64,000 bases of DNA. Source: JAGQOZ01 sp041399205 (GTDB taxonomy: Bacteria; Planctomycetota; Planctomycetia; Pirellulales; Pirellulaceae). The DNA is taken from the NCBI GenBank assembly GCA_041399205.1, contig JAWKTK010000003.1, forward strand, positions 186,001 through 250,000, in the 5' to 3' direction. The notes under the pieces are model-generated. The model ran no database searches. It worked only from the letters and a program-made list of their open reading frames with translations, and was not told where the DNA came from. How positions within the stretch are numbered: the first letter of the stretch is position 1; each line of letters begins with the position of its first letter. The position numbers were made by a program, and so were the translations under genes. Positions 25,023 through 33,809 of this stretch are shown here, piece after piece.

Positions 25023-25381
25023 CGGTTCAGTCGAGTAAAGATTGGTTCGGCCATCGCGGAGTACAGCAGCTTTGTTGTCAATACGGATCGGCCGGAAATG
25101 GCGTGCGCATTGCGTTCATGGCAGCGACGACAGGTCGACAAATTCCTTCCAGTGGATCAGTATTTGATTCTACGAAGTTTTTCAGTGCGGGCAACGCAGC
25201 GGAAAAATTTACGCTCGTGTCGAACGAGCCGACATGGGGCCAGAATTCTCTGATTCGTATTCGGCTGCAAACAATTATGGATTCATGAGTCGGGCCTGTT
25301 GTGTCAAACAACCGTCGTTGGCAAGTTCGCTTATTGGCGTCCGAGATTCCCGCTACACCGCTGCAGAAAAACGCGACTCGA
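25023..25381. other. Gap without a convincing gene
   Basis: Frames on both strands are open for 80-165 codons but lack a ribosome site and family-like motifs. The plus-strand frame ending at 25288 (PSSGSVFDSTKFFSAGN) and the minus-strand frame over it are both possible, and neither can be supported. Confidence 0.4.
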
Positions 25382-25840
25382 CTACTCGTCTTGCATCCCA
25401 TTGTTAGCGCTGCTTGGGAGCGAAGTCGACGAATCGATTGTGTGGAATGTCCAAGCAGAGTATCGGCGAATGTAGTCTTTGTCGGAGCGGGATGCCACAG
25501 CGGCAGCAACCGCCATTCGATCTGGCGCAAAACGTATGGCCATGGACAATTGATCTTTGAATTGCTCGTAGAATCGCCCATCCATCAGGCGACGTTCGAT
25601 TGCGTCGACCATGGACCTGCAATGGTCTTCCGTCGGCGGATGATTCTTGAAGTATCGACATAGCTTCGCGCGTGCGCGATTGTGCCACATTCCAAAACTC
25701 TCCGCAGTAACGAACGCAACCGCCCGCGCCTGGGCGTCGGCATCGCCGAGTTTCACTTCAGCTATCAGCGAATGAAGCTCCGGCTTCGTCAACGATCGGA
25801 TCCAACTTACCGCATACGAAGGTCGCATTGGACGAACCAT
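25382..25840 (-). CDS. Hypothetical helical protein
   Basis: A 152-residue frame from ATG 25840. The composition looks like a real soluble, mostly helical protein (KPELHSLIAEVKLGDADAQ, MVDAIERRLMDGRFYEQF, RFAPDRMAVAAAVASRSDK). No signal, membrane helix or known motif was recognised. Other starts (25828 MRPSYAVSW) are possible. It stands alone and has no visible operon partner, so the call rests on composition only. Confidence 0.5.
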   Translation of the reverse strand: MVRPMRPSYAVSWIRSLTKPELHSLIAEVKLGDADAQARAVAFVTAESFGMWHNRARAKLCRYFKNHPPTEDHCRSMVDAIERRLMDGRFYEQFKDQLSMAIRFAPDRMAVAAAVASRSDKDYIRRYSAWTFHTIDSSTSLPSSANNGMQDE

Positions 25841-25904
25841 TTCGATCTATGCCTTCTGTCGGATATCATGAAATGAATGGTCTACCATGCATGTTCCGTA
25901 ATCT

Positions 25905-26360
25905 TCACATCTTTTCCAACAACTCGGTGTACCCGTTGTATTCATTCTTCCAGTCGGCGTAACAGCCGACTAGGCCGCACGCCGGACAGCGGCAACCGAG
26001 GTACAGCCAACGAACGTCGTCTGATAAGGATTCATCTTGATTCCGATACCGATGAATGCCAGCCGAAATCTGGAAGACTTCTCCTTCGCAAATACATTCG
26101 TGCTGACAAGGTTCCGCCTCATCTACGAAGTCGGCACTGTCACCCATCAAGTGTTGTCGGCCACAATTGCTGCATCGACGAATTGCAACGCCCGCGTTTT
26201 CGTCTGTGAAAAACTGAAAAGTATCGTTGCCACAATCGCATTTGATGTCAGTGAAGTCGTCAACAGGATACGCATTCCGACGGCTGTAGCGGGCCAATTC
26301 GATACGAATGTCCTCGTGATTTTCGCCGTACCAGTATTCACCACGTTTTACGAGCGTCAT
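25905..26360 (-). CDS. Hypothetical protein with two zinc-ribbon-like Cys clusters
   Basis: A 151-residue protein from ATG 26360, seven bases after AGGGA. Cys pairs are spaced as in zinc ribbons: CDCG near residue 41, CSNCG near 63, CQHECIC near 84, and CRCPACG near 121. The rest is rich in aromatic and acidic residues (GEYWYGENHEDIRIELARYS; YADWKNEYNGYTELLEKM). An in-frame extension to 26450 lacks a ribosome site. The family is not recognised; metal binding is a fair inference and the function is open. Confidence 0.7.
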   Translation of the reverse strand: MTLVKRGEYWYGENHEDIRIELARYSRRNAYPVDDFTDIKCDCGNDTFQFFTDENAGVAIRRCSNCGRQHLMGDSADFVDEAEPCQHECICEGEVFQISAGIHRYRNQDESLSDDVRWLYLGCRCPACGLVGCYADWKNEYNGYTELLEKM

Positions 26361-26716
26361 TGGCTGTTCCCTGAGATGCCGAACTAACAACTTGTCACGA
26401 TTGTTCGTCGATAATTCGAAATTATTGACGAGCGGCCGTCGACGTATCACACTTTCGACAAGCGCTTACTGCCGAATTTTCTCGTATCGGGAGTGGCATG
26501 ACAAGTCGATTCTCCGGAGAACGTCAGTGAGGGAAAATTGGTTGTTTCTGAAGTCCCTCGCTGACGCTTCGGGCTACGTAATTCCGCCGGGAAACGCAAA
26601 TTCGCAACTTCAAGACTCCACGCGTCGGGCGATTAATTTCCGGCCAAAGGGCGAGAAGGCGCTACATCAAAACTTTCACTTCGTCGTGTCGTCTGCGGCC
26701 TGAGCACGTCAGTGCG
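26361..26716. other. Gap holding a dispersed repeat
   Basis: No gene is supported here. The dispersed TAGCCCGAA repeat lies at 26522-26576, and the stretch up to the end of the next gene is otherwise unremarkable. Confidence 0.55.
26522..26576. repeat. Inverted pair of the TAGCCCGAA dispersed repeat
   Basis: CGTCAGTGAGGGAA (from 26522) faces CCCTCGCTGACGCTTCGGGC (26555) followed by TA. The second half is the reverse complement of the 40-bp array core at 2331. It lies 3' of the vWA gene of the MoxR cluster. Confidence 0.75.
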
Positions 26717-28855
26717 TTACACCATACCCCAACGTTTGCGCAGATACCATTCGCTGCTCATCAATCCGACCAATAGCAGGAAGAAGGTCCAGGCATCTAG
26801 GTTGGTGTCGCCGAGTTGCCATTTGGATTCGGTTTCGATTTCTGTTTCAGGCGGTTTGTTGTGGAGCTCTTGGAGCAGATCGATTAGTTTTTCCGGTGCC
26901 ACGCTCTTGCCTCCGGCGCTGCTAGTGATGGCGGATAGCATTTGCAGTTGCTCCGGATTCGCGGCGGGGTCAGACAATTCCAAATCTTGTTCCATCACCA
27001 CAAACTTGCCGCTGGTTTGTCCGATGTCTCGGCCTTCAAACGTGGCCGAAACTTCCAACGCATATTCGCCGGCCGGCAGCATTTCGGTAAAGCGTCCCAG
27101 CCAATCGGTTCCTTCGGGCGAAAGCCGAAGCGGTTGCCGTTTGCCCGTGGCGTCTACCAATTCGGCCGAAAGAATCGCTTGTCGAATCGGATCCCCATCG
27201 GTGCCTCGAGCTCCGGCCGTGAATTCGATCGGTTCGCCTGGTCGAAACCGACGTCGGGCCAGATTGATCCACACGTCTTGCTGAGTGGCTTGGTCCTTGT
27301 TGCCCAGCCACAAAATGGCTTGCCGCCAAAAGCGCTTGTGCTGTTCTTGCATGCCAAACCGCCACCAGTAGTGCGTAGAATCGCCGGCAAACGCTAACAC
27401 TCGACCATCTCCGTAGCGCCAGCCCACCAACAACGGTTCGCCCTGATCCGATTCCGCCAACACGACCGCTCGATCCTTCACGCCCGCAAACTTGTTGGCG
27501 CCCTGCAAGGGACGCAGTCGCTGCCATGCTGACATATTTTGGTCACTGGGCGCAAGATGTGTGATAAAGTGACTTCTGGCGGGCAGCATTACCACATCGC
27601 CTTGCAGGTGAACGCCGGAACGAATCGGTTGTTCACTGCCGATGGACTGTCTTTCAAATCGATCCATCTTGACGGGCAACGCTTTCTCCAACGCTCCTTC
27701 GAAGTAGCCACCTGGCCCAAAACTGTACAGACCGCCGGTCATCATCAGCCCTTTGCCCTTGGCCACAGCGGCGACGATCTTGGCCGAATTGGCTTCGCCC
27801 AGAGCGGTCGAATCGACATCAGACAACAAATAGACGTCGTAGTTGTCGGCGAGTTCTGATTCGAGCGAAATCGGCCAATTCGCTCGACCCAACATGCTGA
27901 CTGGTCGTTCGTCCAATTGAATATCGGGAGACGAACTCAGCGATTGCCGAAGAATCTGCTGTTCGCCACCCAACACATTTCCGTACACAAAGAGAACGCG
28001 TAGTCCGCCATCCAAGACATTCAGAAACGCGGTCAACTGATTGTTTTCCGTCACCAGTTCTCCCGGTTGCACGGCAGCCTGAACCTCCAATCGGTACTGG
28101 CCCACCTTGTCGGGAATCAGCGGAAATTCAAACCGCACCAGTTGGCCCTCTTCCGTTGCCGATCGCTGTAGCGGCCCCAATGAATTTTGATTGCCGTCCG
28201 GATCGGTCACGGTCATGGAAACGGGAACCGGTTGGTTCGCGTAGCCTTGTATGCGCAGGCTGCCTTGAATGTTGACTTCATTGTTGACAAAGACGGTGTA
28301 TTGATCTTGTAGGTTCTCTACCGCAACGTCTCGCGCCTGCGTCTGGTCTCGAGGCTTCCCGAACGGCACCGTGAACAACGGATAGCCCAGACGAGCCAAT
28401 TCGCGGGCGGCTTGCTGCATGTCTACTTTCGGCGAGTAAGCTCGTTGCGCTCCATCGGTCAATAAGATCACGCCGGCGATGCGGCGACCCATTTCGCGGC
28501 GAACCACTTCGTCCAATGCCGAACCGATGTCGGTCTGTTCGCCTTGCGGTTGCGAACCGAATTGCATCTTGCCGTCACGCAATTCAAGCGGCTGGACGTC
28601 TGCGTCGAATGCATAGGCTTTAACATCCATCACGTCGCTCAGCTGTTGCAGCAATTCAGACGATTCGCCGATGGTTTGCTTCAGCGAATCCCAGCGGCTA
28701 CGGCTGTTCGCACCGTCTTCTACTTGCATGCTGCGGCTGATGTCGCTCAGCAAGATCAGGCTGGCCGATTGCGGTCGTCGCTGTGTGCTGACCAGCGTCG
28801 GTCGCAACATGGCCACGCCTAACATCGCCACCAGGATGGCTCGCAAAGCCACCAA
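26717..28855 (-). CDS. vWA/glutamine-amidotransferase-like membrane protein of the MoxR cluster (main part of a frameshifted gene)
   Basis: A 712-residue frame. One membrane helix at the start (LRAILVAMLGVAMLRPTLV), then a vWA-like domain with its metal site in SLILLSDISRSMQVEDG and VILLTDGAQRAYSP, beta-sandwich regions (VTDPDGNQNSLGPL), a class I glutaminase-like fold (MMTGGLYSFGPGGYFEGALE), more beta domains and a C-terminal helix (AWTFFLLLVGLMSSEWYL). Known: this planctomycete family accompanies MoxR, DUF58 and BatA proteins. The real start is ATG 28947: the first helix is in another frame and one base appears to be missing near 28870. It is the last gene of the four-gene operon. Function is inferred as envelope or metallo-complex assembly. 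Confidence 0.85.
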   Translation of the reverse strand: MVALRAILVAMLGVAMLRPTLVSTQRRPQSASLILLSDISRSMQVEDGANSRSRWDSLKQTIGESSELLQQLSDVMDVKAYAFDADVQPLELRDGKMQFGSQPQGEQTDIGSALDEVVRREMGRRIAGVILLTDGAQRAYSPKVDMQQAARELARLGYPLFTVPFGKPRDQTQARDVAVENLQDQYTVFVNNEVNIQGSLRIQGYANQPVPVSMTVTDPDGNQNSLGPLQRSATEEGQLVRFEFPLIPDKVGQYRLEVQAAVQPGELVTENNQLTAFLNVLDGGLRVLFVYGNVLGGEQQILRQSLSSSPDIQLDERPVSMLGRANWPISLESELADNYDVYLLSDVDSTALGEANSAKIVAAVAKGKGLMMTGGLYSFGPGGYFEGALEKALPVKMDRFERQSIGSEQPIRSGVHLQGDVVMLPARSHFITHLAPSDQNMSAWQRLRPLQGANKFAGVKDRAVVLAESDQGEPLLVGWRYGDGRVLAFAGDSTHYWWRFGMQEQHKRFWRQAILWLGNKDQATQQDVWINLARRRFRPGEPIEFTAGARGTDGDPIRQAILSAELVDATGKRQPLRLSPEGTDWLGRFTEMLPAGEYALEVSATFEGRDIGQTSGKFVVMEQDLELSDPAANPEQLQMLSAITSSAGGKSVAPEKLIDLLQELHNKPPETEIETESKWQLGDTNLDAWTFFLLLVGLMSSEWYLRKRWGMV

Positions 28856-28866
28856 CGTCCATGTCT

Positions 28867-28947
28867 TCAGCGACTGACGGTTTCAAACTTCGGTCCCACC
28901 AGCAACAATAGCCATAGCCCAACGGTGATGGCGGCCACCGCAAGCAT
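28867..28947 (-). pseudogene. 5' part of the vWA/amidotransferase-like gene, out of frame
   Basis: ATG 28947 gives MLAVAAITVGLWLLLLVGPK and FETVSR and then TGA. This is the expected first membrane helix of the protein continued at 28855 (LKTWTLVALRAILVAM). Adding one base near 28870 would fuse the two. Confidence 0.7.
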
Positions 28948-29027
28948 AACTGTCTAAGATAGGTTCAAAGTGAAAACGAAACATGTCTGATTGGGTTACA
29001 CAAAGACTACATTGATGCGAACGCGGA

Positions 29028-31409
29028 TCAGGATGAAGTGGAACGAACCGTCGCGGTTGCGGTTTGCTTTTGCGAATAGAACCGATTGGCCAGCAACTGT
29101 TCGATAGCCAAAATCACAGCCAACGTTACGGTTAGGAACGGATAGAATTCTCGACCGATGCGAGCTTGATCGACGCCTCGGACAATCTCCTGTTGGTCTC
29201 GAGCCACCTGGAAGCGATCTTCGCCCAGGATCGTAGCAAGTTGTTCCGGTGCCAGCCGGTTCAGATTGCTTCCTTCGCCAGAAACATTGACGCTGAATCC
29301 TTTCGAACCGGAACCAGCATCTTCAAACAGTTGATACGTACCTGGCAGATCGGTGAATCCGAATTGCACGGCACCTTGTACGCTGTTGACCTCCTGCCAG
29401 TCTCCTCGCGGCGTGAACAATTGAAAGCGTTTGGTGGTGGCCTTGTCTCCCACGTCCAGTCGGACTGGTTGGCCCACTTCATAGTTCAAGCGTCCCGCTT
29501 CCGACTGTGATAGATACAACATGATGCGATCGGCCAAAATCACCATGGGCCACGGCTCTTCATTGTTGATCAAATAGTTCCACGGCTTGTCCAAACCAGC
29601 ATCAGAAACGGGCGTTGTCATCAGGACCACTCGTCCATCACCGACCACTCGTTCCACCAGCGCCGGCTGCCCATTTCCGAACGCAAAAATGGTTCGACCG
29701 TCTCCGCTCAGCGTGTCCAGCGACCAATGTCGAAACACCGGCAGCAGATCCCACGGCACCGAAGTAGCGATTTCTCGAAACGGACTCAAAATTGGATGGT
29801 CGAAATTCGTCGGCGCTAATTCCGTCCCCTCCGGAATGCGCCACGTTCGCTTCAATGCAGCGGGCAAGACGTTCAGCGCTTCGTCCGAATTGAACTGGTC
29901 CACCGGACTGGCCTGGCGACCCGCAAAAATCGCCAAACCGCCGCCACTCGCCACAAATCGTTGTAAGGCAATCCAATCGGCATCCACCAACGGAGCGGGA
30001 TCGACCAAACAGACGACGGCATATTTATTCAGCGGATGGCTGGGAAGTTCCGCTTGAGCTATGGCCGTGACATCGTAGCGCGCTTGTCCTTGTTGCTGCA
30101 GCAAGGGCGGAGCCAGCGCGTCACGCAGGTCTCGAGTGGCACCCAATTTGTTGCCGACCAGTAGGACTGGCGCAGGTGGTCGCACTTCCACGGTAAAGTA
30201 GCGACGATCGTCAAACGCCAAATTGTCCGGGTTCTCCATTTCCACAAAGCCGTGATGCGTTCCTGTCGTCAAACCAGCGACTTTGAACGAAGTCCATTGC
30301 GAACCACCATCGGCGATTTCAAGGGTGTCTCGAGCACGCACGGTACTGTTCGGCTGTGGCAGAACGCCATCAATACGAACTGGCGGTTGGTCGGATGGTT
30401 CGATCATCACCAAGCGCACTGGCGTGGCCGAATCGGAGCGTTGATTGACGAATTCTGCTTGCACGGTCAGTAGTGAATTGTTGGACAGGACTTCGCTGGA
30501 CAGTTGTACGTTGGCAATAAAGCGGTTGGCGGCGTCGGTGACACCCACATCGATCAGATAAAACAACGTGTCGGCCGATTCGGTCAATTGGCGTTGTAAC
30601 GTGCCGCTCGTTTCCGTCGGCCAAGCAGGTTCGGTCAGATCGGTGAAAACGTATAGCTCTTTGCGACTCATCTGACTTTCGTTCAACAGTGACATCGCTT
30701 GCTGACAGATTTCGGTCAGTGGCAGTGAACCATAAGAAGCCTGCATTCCTTCGACCGCCGTCACAGCCGCTGCCAAATCGATCGAAAAGCCACCGCCGAT
30801 TCGCCGCGAATCCAGCACCGCGACTTCGCTATCCTTCGGCAGTTGCCGAATCAACCAACTGGCCATTCGCTGCGCCTTCTGCAGACGCGTCTCATTTTCG
30901 TGCTGATACTGCATCCGAGCGGCCGTATCAATCACAATGGCCGCCGCCACCGGTTGTTCTTTATCGCCCAGCAAGACACTGCCACCTTGCTGCAACGCCT
31001 TGGTCACGGAATAGGCTTCGCCAACGCCCAGCAGCACCGCCAACAAGCCCAAACCGCCCACCAGCCAGCGCCCTTTTTGCTGCGTCACCGCCAACAGCAG
31101 CACAACAACCACTACCGCCAGCAGGCTTCCCAGCAGACCGACAACCAACCAGTTACCAATTGCGCCGGACGCGACACTGGGTCGAGCCAACGCGGCGGCC
31201 AGTATTACAATTGCCGCGCAACGCAGTGCCAAGAGCAGCCAATGGCGCAAGCGCATCTTGCGAGTGTTCACGCTGTGGCGTTTGACCAGGAAACGCATGG
31301 CGGGAAAAACCTGGTGCGAAGGCTTGCGTTTCATCAACAAGTGCAGCAAGACGGGAACCACCACCAGCAGGCTGCCCAACGCCAACAGCGATCCATTTAC
31401 GAATGTCAC
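29028..31409 (-). CDS. BatA-like protein (aerotolerance N-terminal domain plus vWA-like region)
   Basis: A 793-residue membrane protein. The start has the BatA-type double membrane domain (GSLLALGSLLVVVPVLLHLL, MKRKPSHQVFPAMRFL, RHWLLLALRCAAIVILAAA), with extra helices near residues 85-130. A vWA-like domain follows (AAAIVIDTAARMQYQHENET, ELYVFTDLTEPAWP) in which the usual D-x-S-x-S metal site is degenerate (DTAARMQ). Long beta-rich regions and a last helix (REFYPFLTVTLAVILAIEQL) complete it. It lies 18 bp after the DUF58 gene stop. Known: BatA-like proteins work with MoxR ATPases; the target in planctomycetes is unknown. Confidence 0.88.
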   Translation of the reverse strand: MTFVNGSLLALGSLLVVVPVLLHLLMKRKPSHQVFPAMRFLVKRHSVNTRKMRLRHWLLLALRCAAIVILAAALARPSVASGAIGNWLVVGLLGSLLAVVVVVLLLAVTQQKGRWLVGGLGLLAVLLGVGEAYSVTKALQQGGSVLLGDKEQPVAAAIVIDTAARMQYQHENETRLQKAQRMASWLIRQLPKDSEVAVLDSRRIGGGFSIDLAAAVTAVEGMQASYGSLPLTEICQQAMSLLNESQMSRKELYVFTDLTEPAWPTETSGTLQRQLTESADTLFYLIDVGVTDAANRFIANVQLSSEVLSNNSLLTVQAEFVNQRSDSATPVRLVMIEPSDQPPVRIDGVLPQPNSTVRARDTLEIADGGSQWTSFKVAGLTTGTHHGFVEMENPDNLAFDDRRYFTVEVRPPAPVLLVGNKLGATRDLRDALAPPLLQQQGQARYDVTAIAQAELPSHPLNKYAVVCLVDPAPLVDADWIALQRFVASGGGLAIFAGRQASPVDQFNSDEALNVLPAALKRTWRIPEGTELAPTNFDHPILSPFREIATSVPWDLLPVFRHWSLDTLSGDGRTIFAFGNGQPALVERVVGDGRVVLMTTPVSDAGLDKPWNYLINNEEPWPMVILADRIMLYLSQSEAGRLNYEVGQPVRLDVGDKATTKRFQLFTPRGDWQEVNSVQGAVQFGFTDLPGTYQLFEDAGSGSKGFSVNVSGEGSNLNRLAPEQLATILGEDRFQVARDQQEIVRGVDQARIGREFYPFLTVTLAVILAIEQLLANRFYSQKQTATATVRSTSS

Positions 31410-31427
31410 GGCAACCTCCTTTCTGTT

Positions 31428-32324
31428 TTAGCGGCGTGAACGCCGAGTCAACAGGTATTCCATCAGCGCCTTGTCAAACTGCATACTGGTGTCCAGCGGA
31501 ACGTAGTCGATGCCTGACTGAAAACATTCGGCTTGATATCGTTCGCGAAATGCGTTCAGCTCTTGCAGATAGTCATCCTTCATGGCGGTCGCATCAATTT
31601 CCATGCGATCATGACTTTCTGGCTCTTCAAATTCGTACAAGCCGTCAAAGGGAAAGGCGACTTCGGCTTCGTCCAGGATGTGAAACAGAATCACATCGTG
31701 TCCACCATGACGAAGTTGTCGCAAGGCTTGCAGCACCGTGTCTGGTTCGGCCAACAGATCGCTAAAGATCATCACCAAACTGGAATGCCGCAGCATGGCC
31801 GCAATTTGTGTGACACTTTTCGCAATGTCAGTTTCGCCCTCTGGCTTCAAATTGGCCAACAAGGAAAGAACCGTTCCCAGTTGAGTTCGTTTGGATTTGG
31901 GAGCCAAGCTATTGCGAATTTGCTGATCAAACGTAATCAGCCCCACGGGATCTTGCTGTTGGATCATCAAATAGCACAGCGCCGCCGCCAGCGAAATTCC
32001 GTATTCAAATTTGGTCAATTCCTGACGGTAGGTGAAACCCATAGACCGGCTAAGATCCATGACCAGATAGCCCGTGATGTTGGTTTCCGCTTCAAATTTT
32101 TTGACGTAGTACTTGTCCGTTTTGGCGTAGACCAGCCAGTCAATATCTTTGGGGTCATCGCCGTGCGTGTAGCGACGGTGTTCGCTGAATTCGACCGAAA
32201 AACCGTGGAATGGACTGGCGTGTAGGCCTTGCAGAAAGCCTTTCACGACAAATTGAGCTCGCAGGTCCAGTCGCGAAATCTGCCTGGCAACATCCGGCTT
32301 CAGATACTTTTCGACGGTGGACAT
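31428..32324 (-). CDS. DUF58 (vWA-like) protein
   Basis: A 298-residue soluble protein with the DUF58 hallmarks SPFHGFSVEFSEHRRYTHGD and DPKDIDWLVYAKTDKYYVKK near residues 37-72, then a vWA fold (GYLVMDLSRSMGFTYRQ with D-x-S-x-S; LVMIFSDLLAEPDTVLQAL). DUF58 proteins are encoded next to MoxR ATPases and are thought to act as their adaptor or substrate. It sits between the MoxR gene (67 bp upstream) and the BatA-like gene. Its length is normal for the soluble class. Confidence 0.93.
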   Translation of the reverse strand: MSTVEKYLKPDVARQISRLDLRAQFVVKGFLQGLHASPFHGFSVEFSEHRRYTHGDDPKDIDWLVYAKTDKYYVKKFEAETNITGYLVMDLSRSMGFTYRQELTKFEYGISLAAALCYLMIQQQDPVGLITFDQQIRNSLAPKSKRTQLGTVLSLLANLKPEGETDIAKSVTQIAAMLRHSSLVMIFSDLLAEPDTVLQALRQLRHGGHDVILFHILDEAEVAFPFDGLYEFEEPESHDRMEIDATAMKDDYLQELNAFRERYQAECFQSGIDYVPLDTSMQFDKALMEYLLTRRSRR

Positions 32325-32390
32325 GGTTTACCTGATTCGAGTTCGCCAATCATTGTGGCACGAAGCGAGAGCACATCAATTTCGCAATGT

Positions 32391-33428
32391 TTAGGAGGAC
32401 GCTTTTGGCTTCTGTTCGAATTTGGGAATTTCGGGTTCCGGGATTTCGGCTAGTAAACGTTGAATCAGATCTTCGTTGGACATCCCTTCCGCTTGCGCTT
32501 GAAAATTCGTGCTCACTCGATGCCGCAACACGGGAATCGCGATCTTCTTGACGTCTTCAATGGCCACGGAAAAGCGACCATCCATGGCGGCCAACGCTTT
32601 GCCGCCGTTGATCAGAAACTGACCTGCGCGAGGCCCCGCGCCCCAATCGACCAGCTGTTTGACAAATTCCGGCGCCGATTCGTCGCTCGGACGAGTGGCT
32701 CGAACCAAGCGCGCCACATACTTGACCACATATTCACTGACCGCCACGCTGCTGACCAATTTTTGCAAGTTGACAATTGCCTTGGCCGAAAGAACTTTGC
32801 GGACTTCTTGTTTTTCATTTCGAGACGTCGTGGCCAGAATCTGTTCTTCTTCTTCGGCCGTGGGGTAACCGACTTTGATGTTGAACATGAAGCGATCCAA
32901 CTGCGCTTCGGGCAACGGATAGGTGCCTTCTTGTTCGATCGGATTCTGCGTGGCGATGGTAAAAAACGGTTCGGGCAAATCGTAAGTGGTGCGTCCGATC
33001 GTGACTTGCCGTTCTTGCATGGCTTGTAGCAACGCGGCTTGCGTCTTGGGCGGAGTTCGGTTGATCTCGTCGGCCAGCAAAATGTTGGTGAAGATAGGGC
33101 CTTCTACAAAGCGAAATTCGCGACGTCCGTTTTCATCTTCGTCCAACACGTTGGTGCCAGTAATGTCCGAAGGCATCAAGTCCGGTGTGAATTGAATTCG
33201 CTTGAAGCCAACGTCTAGGATGGACGCCAGCGTGCTGACCATCAACGTCTTGGCCAAACCGGGTACGCCTTCCAGCAGACAGTGGCCTCGAGTAAAAATG
33301 GCGGCGAACAACTGTTCGATGACGTCGCTCTGGCCAACGATCACTTTCTGCAGTTCTTGCTGCATCAGTTGTCGATGCTGCCGAAACTCTTGCAGTACGT
33401 CTCCTAAACTCCGTGGTTTTGTTGACAC
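32391..33428 (-). CDS. MoxR-family AAA+ ATPase
   Basis: A 345-residue AAA+ protein: Walker A-like GHCLLEGVPGLAKTLMVSTL near residue 48, Walker B ILLADEINRTPPKTQAALLQ near 113, sensor 1 FFTIATQNPIEQEGTYPLPE near 152, and the C-terminal lid (GAGPRAGQFLINGGKALAAM). MoxR ATPases act as chaperones that mature protein complexes, usually with DUF58/vWA partners, which follow here in the same direction. It is the first gene of the operon. Its promoter must lie in the repeat-bearing gap up to 33809, which it shares with the divergent DUF4159 gene. Confidence 0.94.
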   Translation of the reverse strand: MSTKPRSLGDVLQEFRQHRQLMQQELQKVIVGQSDVIEQLFAAIFTRGHCLLEGVPGLAKTLMVSTLASILDVGFKRIQFTPDLMPSDITGTNVLDEDENGRREFRFVEGPIFTNILLADEINRTPPKTQAALLQAMQERQVTIGRTTYDLPEPFFTIATQNPIEQEGTYPLPEAQLDRFMFNIKVGYPTAEEEEQILATTSRNEKQEVRKVLSAKAIVNLQKLVSSVAVSEYVVKYVARLVRATRPSDESAPEFVKQLVDWGAGPRAGQFLINGGKALAAMDGRFSVAIEDVKKIAIPVLRHRVSTNFQAQAEGMSNEDLIQRLLAEIPEPEIPKFEQKPKASS

Positions 33429-33538
33429 GATTTCCTAGCTGCCTTTCCGAGTTCCCATGTTTTTTCTCTTTGCTCCGAAGCAGGCCCGACCACTCACGCC
33501 AGTTTTGAAGTTGCGCACTTGCGTTTCTGGGCGAAATT

Positions 33539-33645
33539 TCCTAGCCCGCCGCGTCAGCGGTATTTCTTAGCCCGAAGCGTGAGCGAGGAAACAGAGAAAC
33601 ACTCCGTTTTGCCTCGCTAACGCGTCGGGCTAGGAAATCACGCAA
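33539..33645. repeat. TAGCCCGAA dispersed repeat, direct copy plus inverted pair
   Basis: A partial direct copy (CCTAGCCCGCCGCGTCAGCG) is followed by an inverted pair: TAGCCCGAAGCGTGAGCGAG from 33568 facing CCTCGCTAACGCGTCGGGCT at 33612. It lies between two divergent genes, where a terminator is not expected. Confidence 0.8.
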
Positions 33646-33809
33646 CTTCAAAACGCACCAGCCCTTCCGTCCGGCCGCGCCTTCGCTGCCGAATTCTATC
33701 GGTAAGCGATCAAACCAGCAACGCATTGCCTGTTCGCGTTGCCGACGTAACCTTTGAAACCTAAGATATTTAGAACGATTGTGGAGCGAACAAACCAGGA
33801 GTTGGTCGA

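Noticed and set aside
25078..25581. 167-codon minus-strand frame as a gene
   Set aside because: No ribosome site or family-like sequence, odd composition, and it overlaps the better supported frame at 25382-25840.
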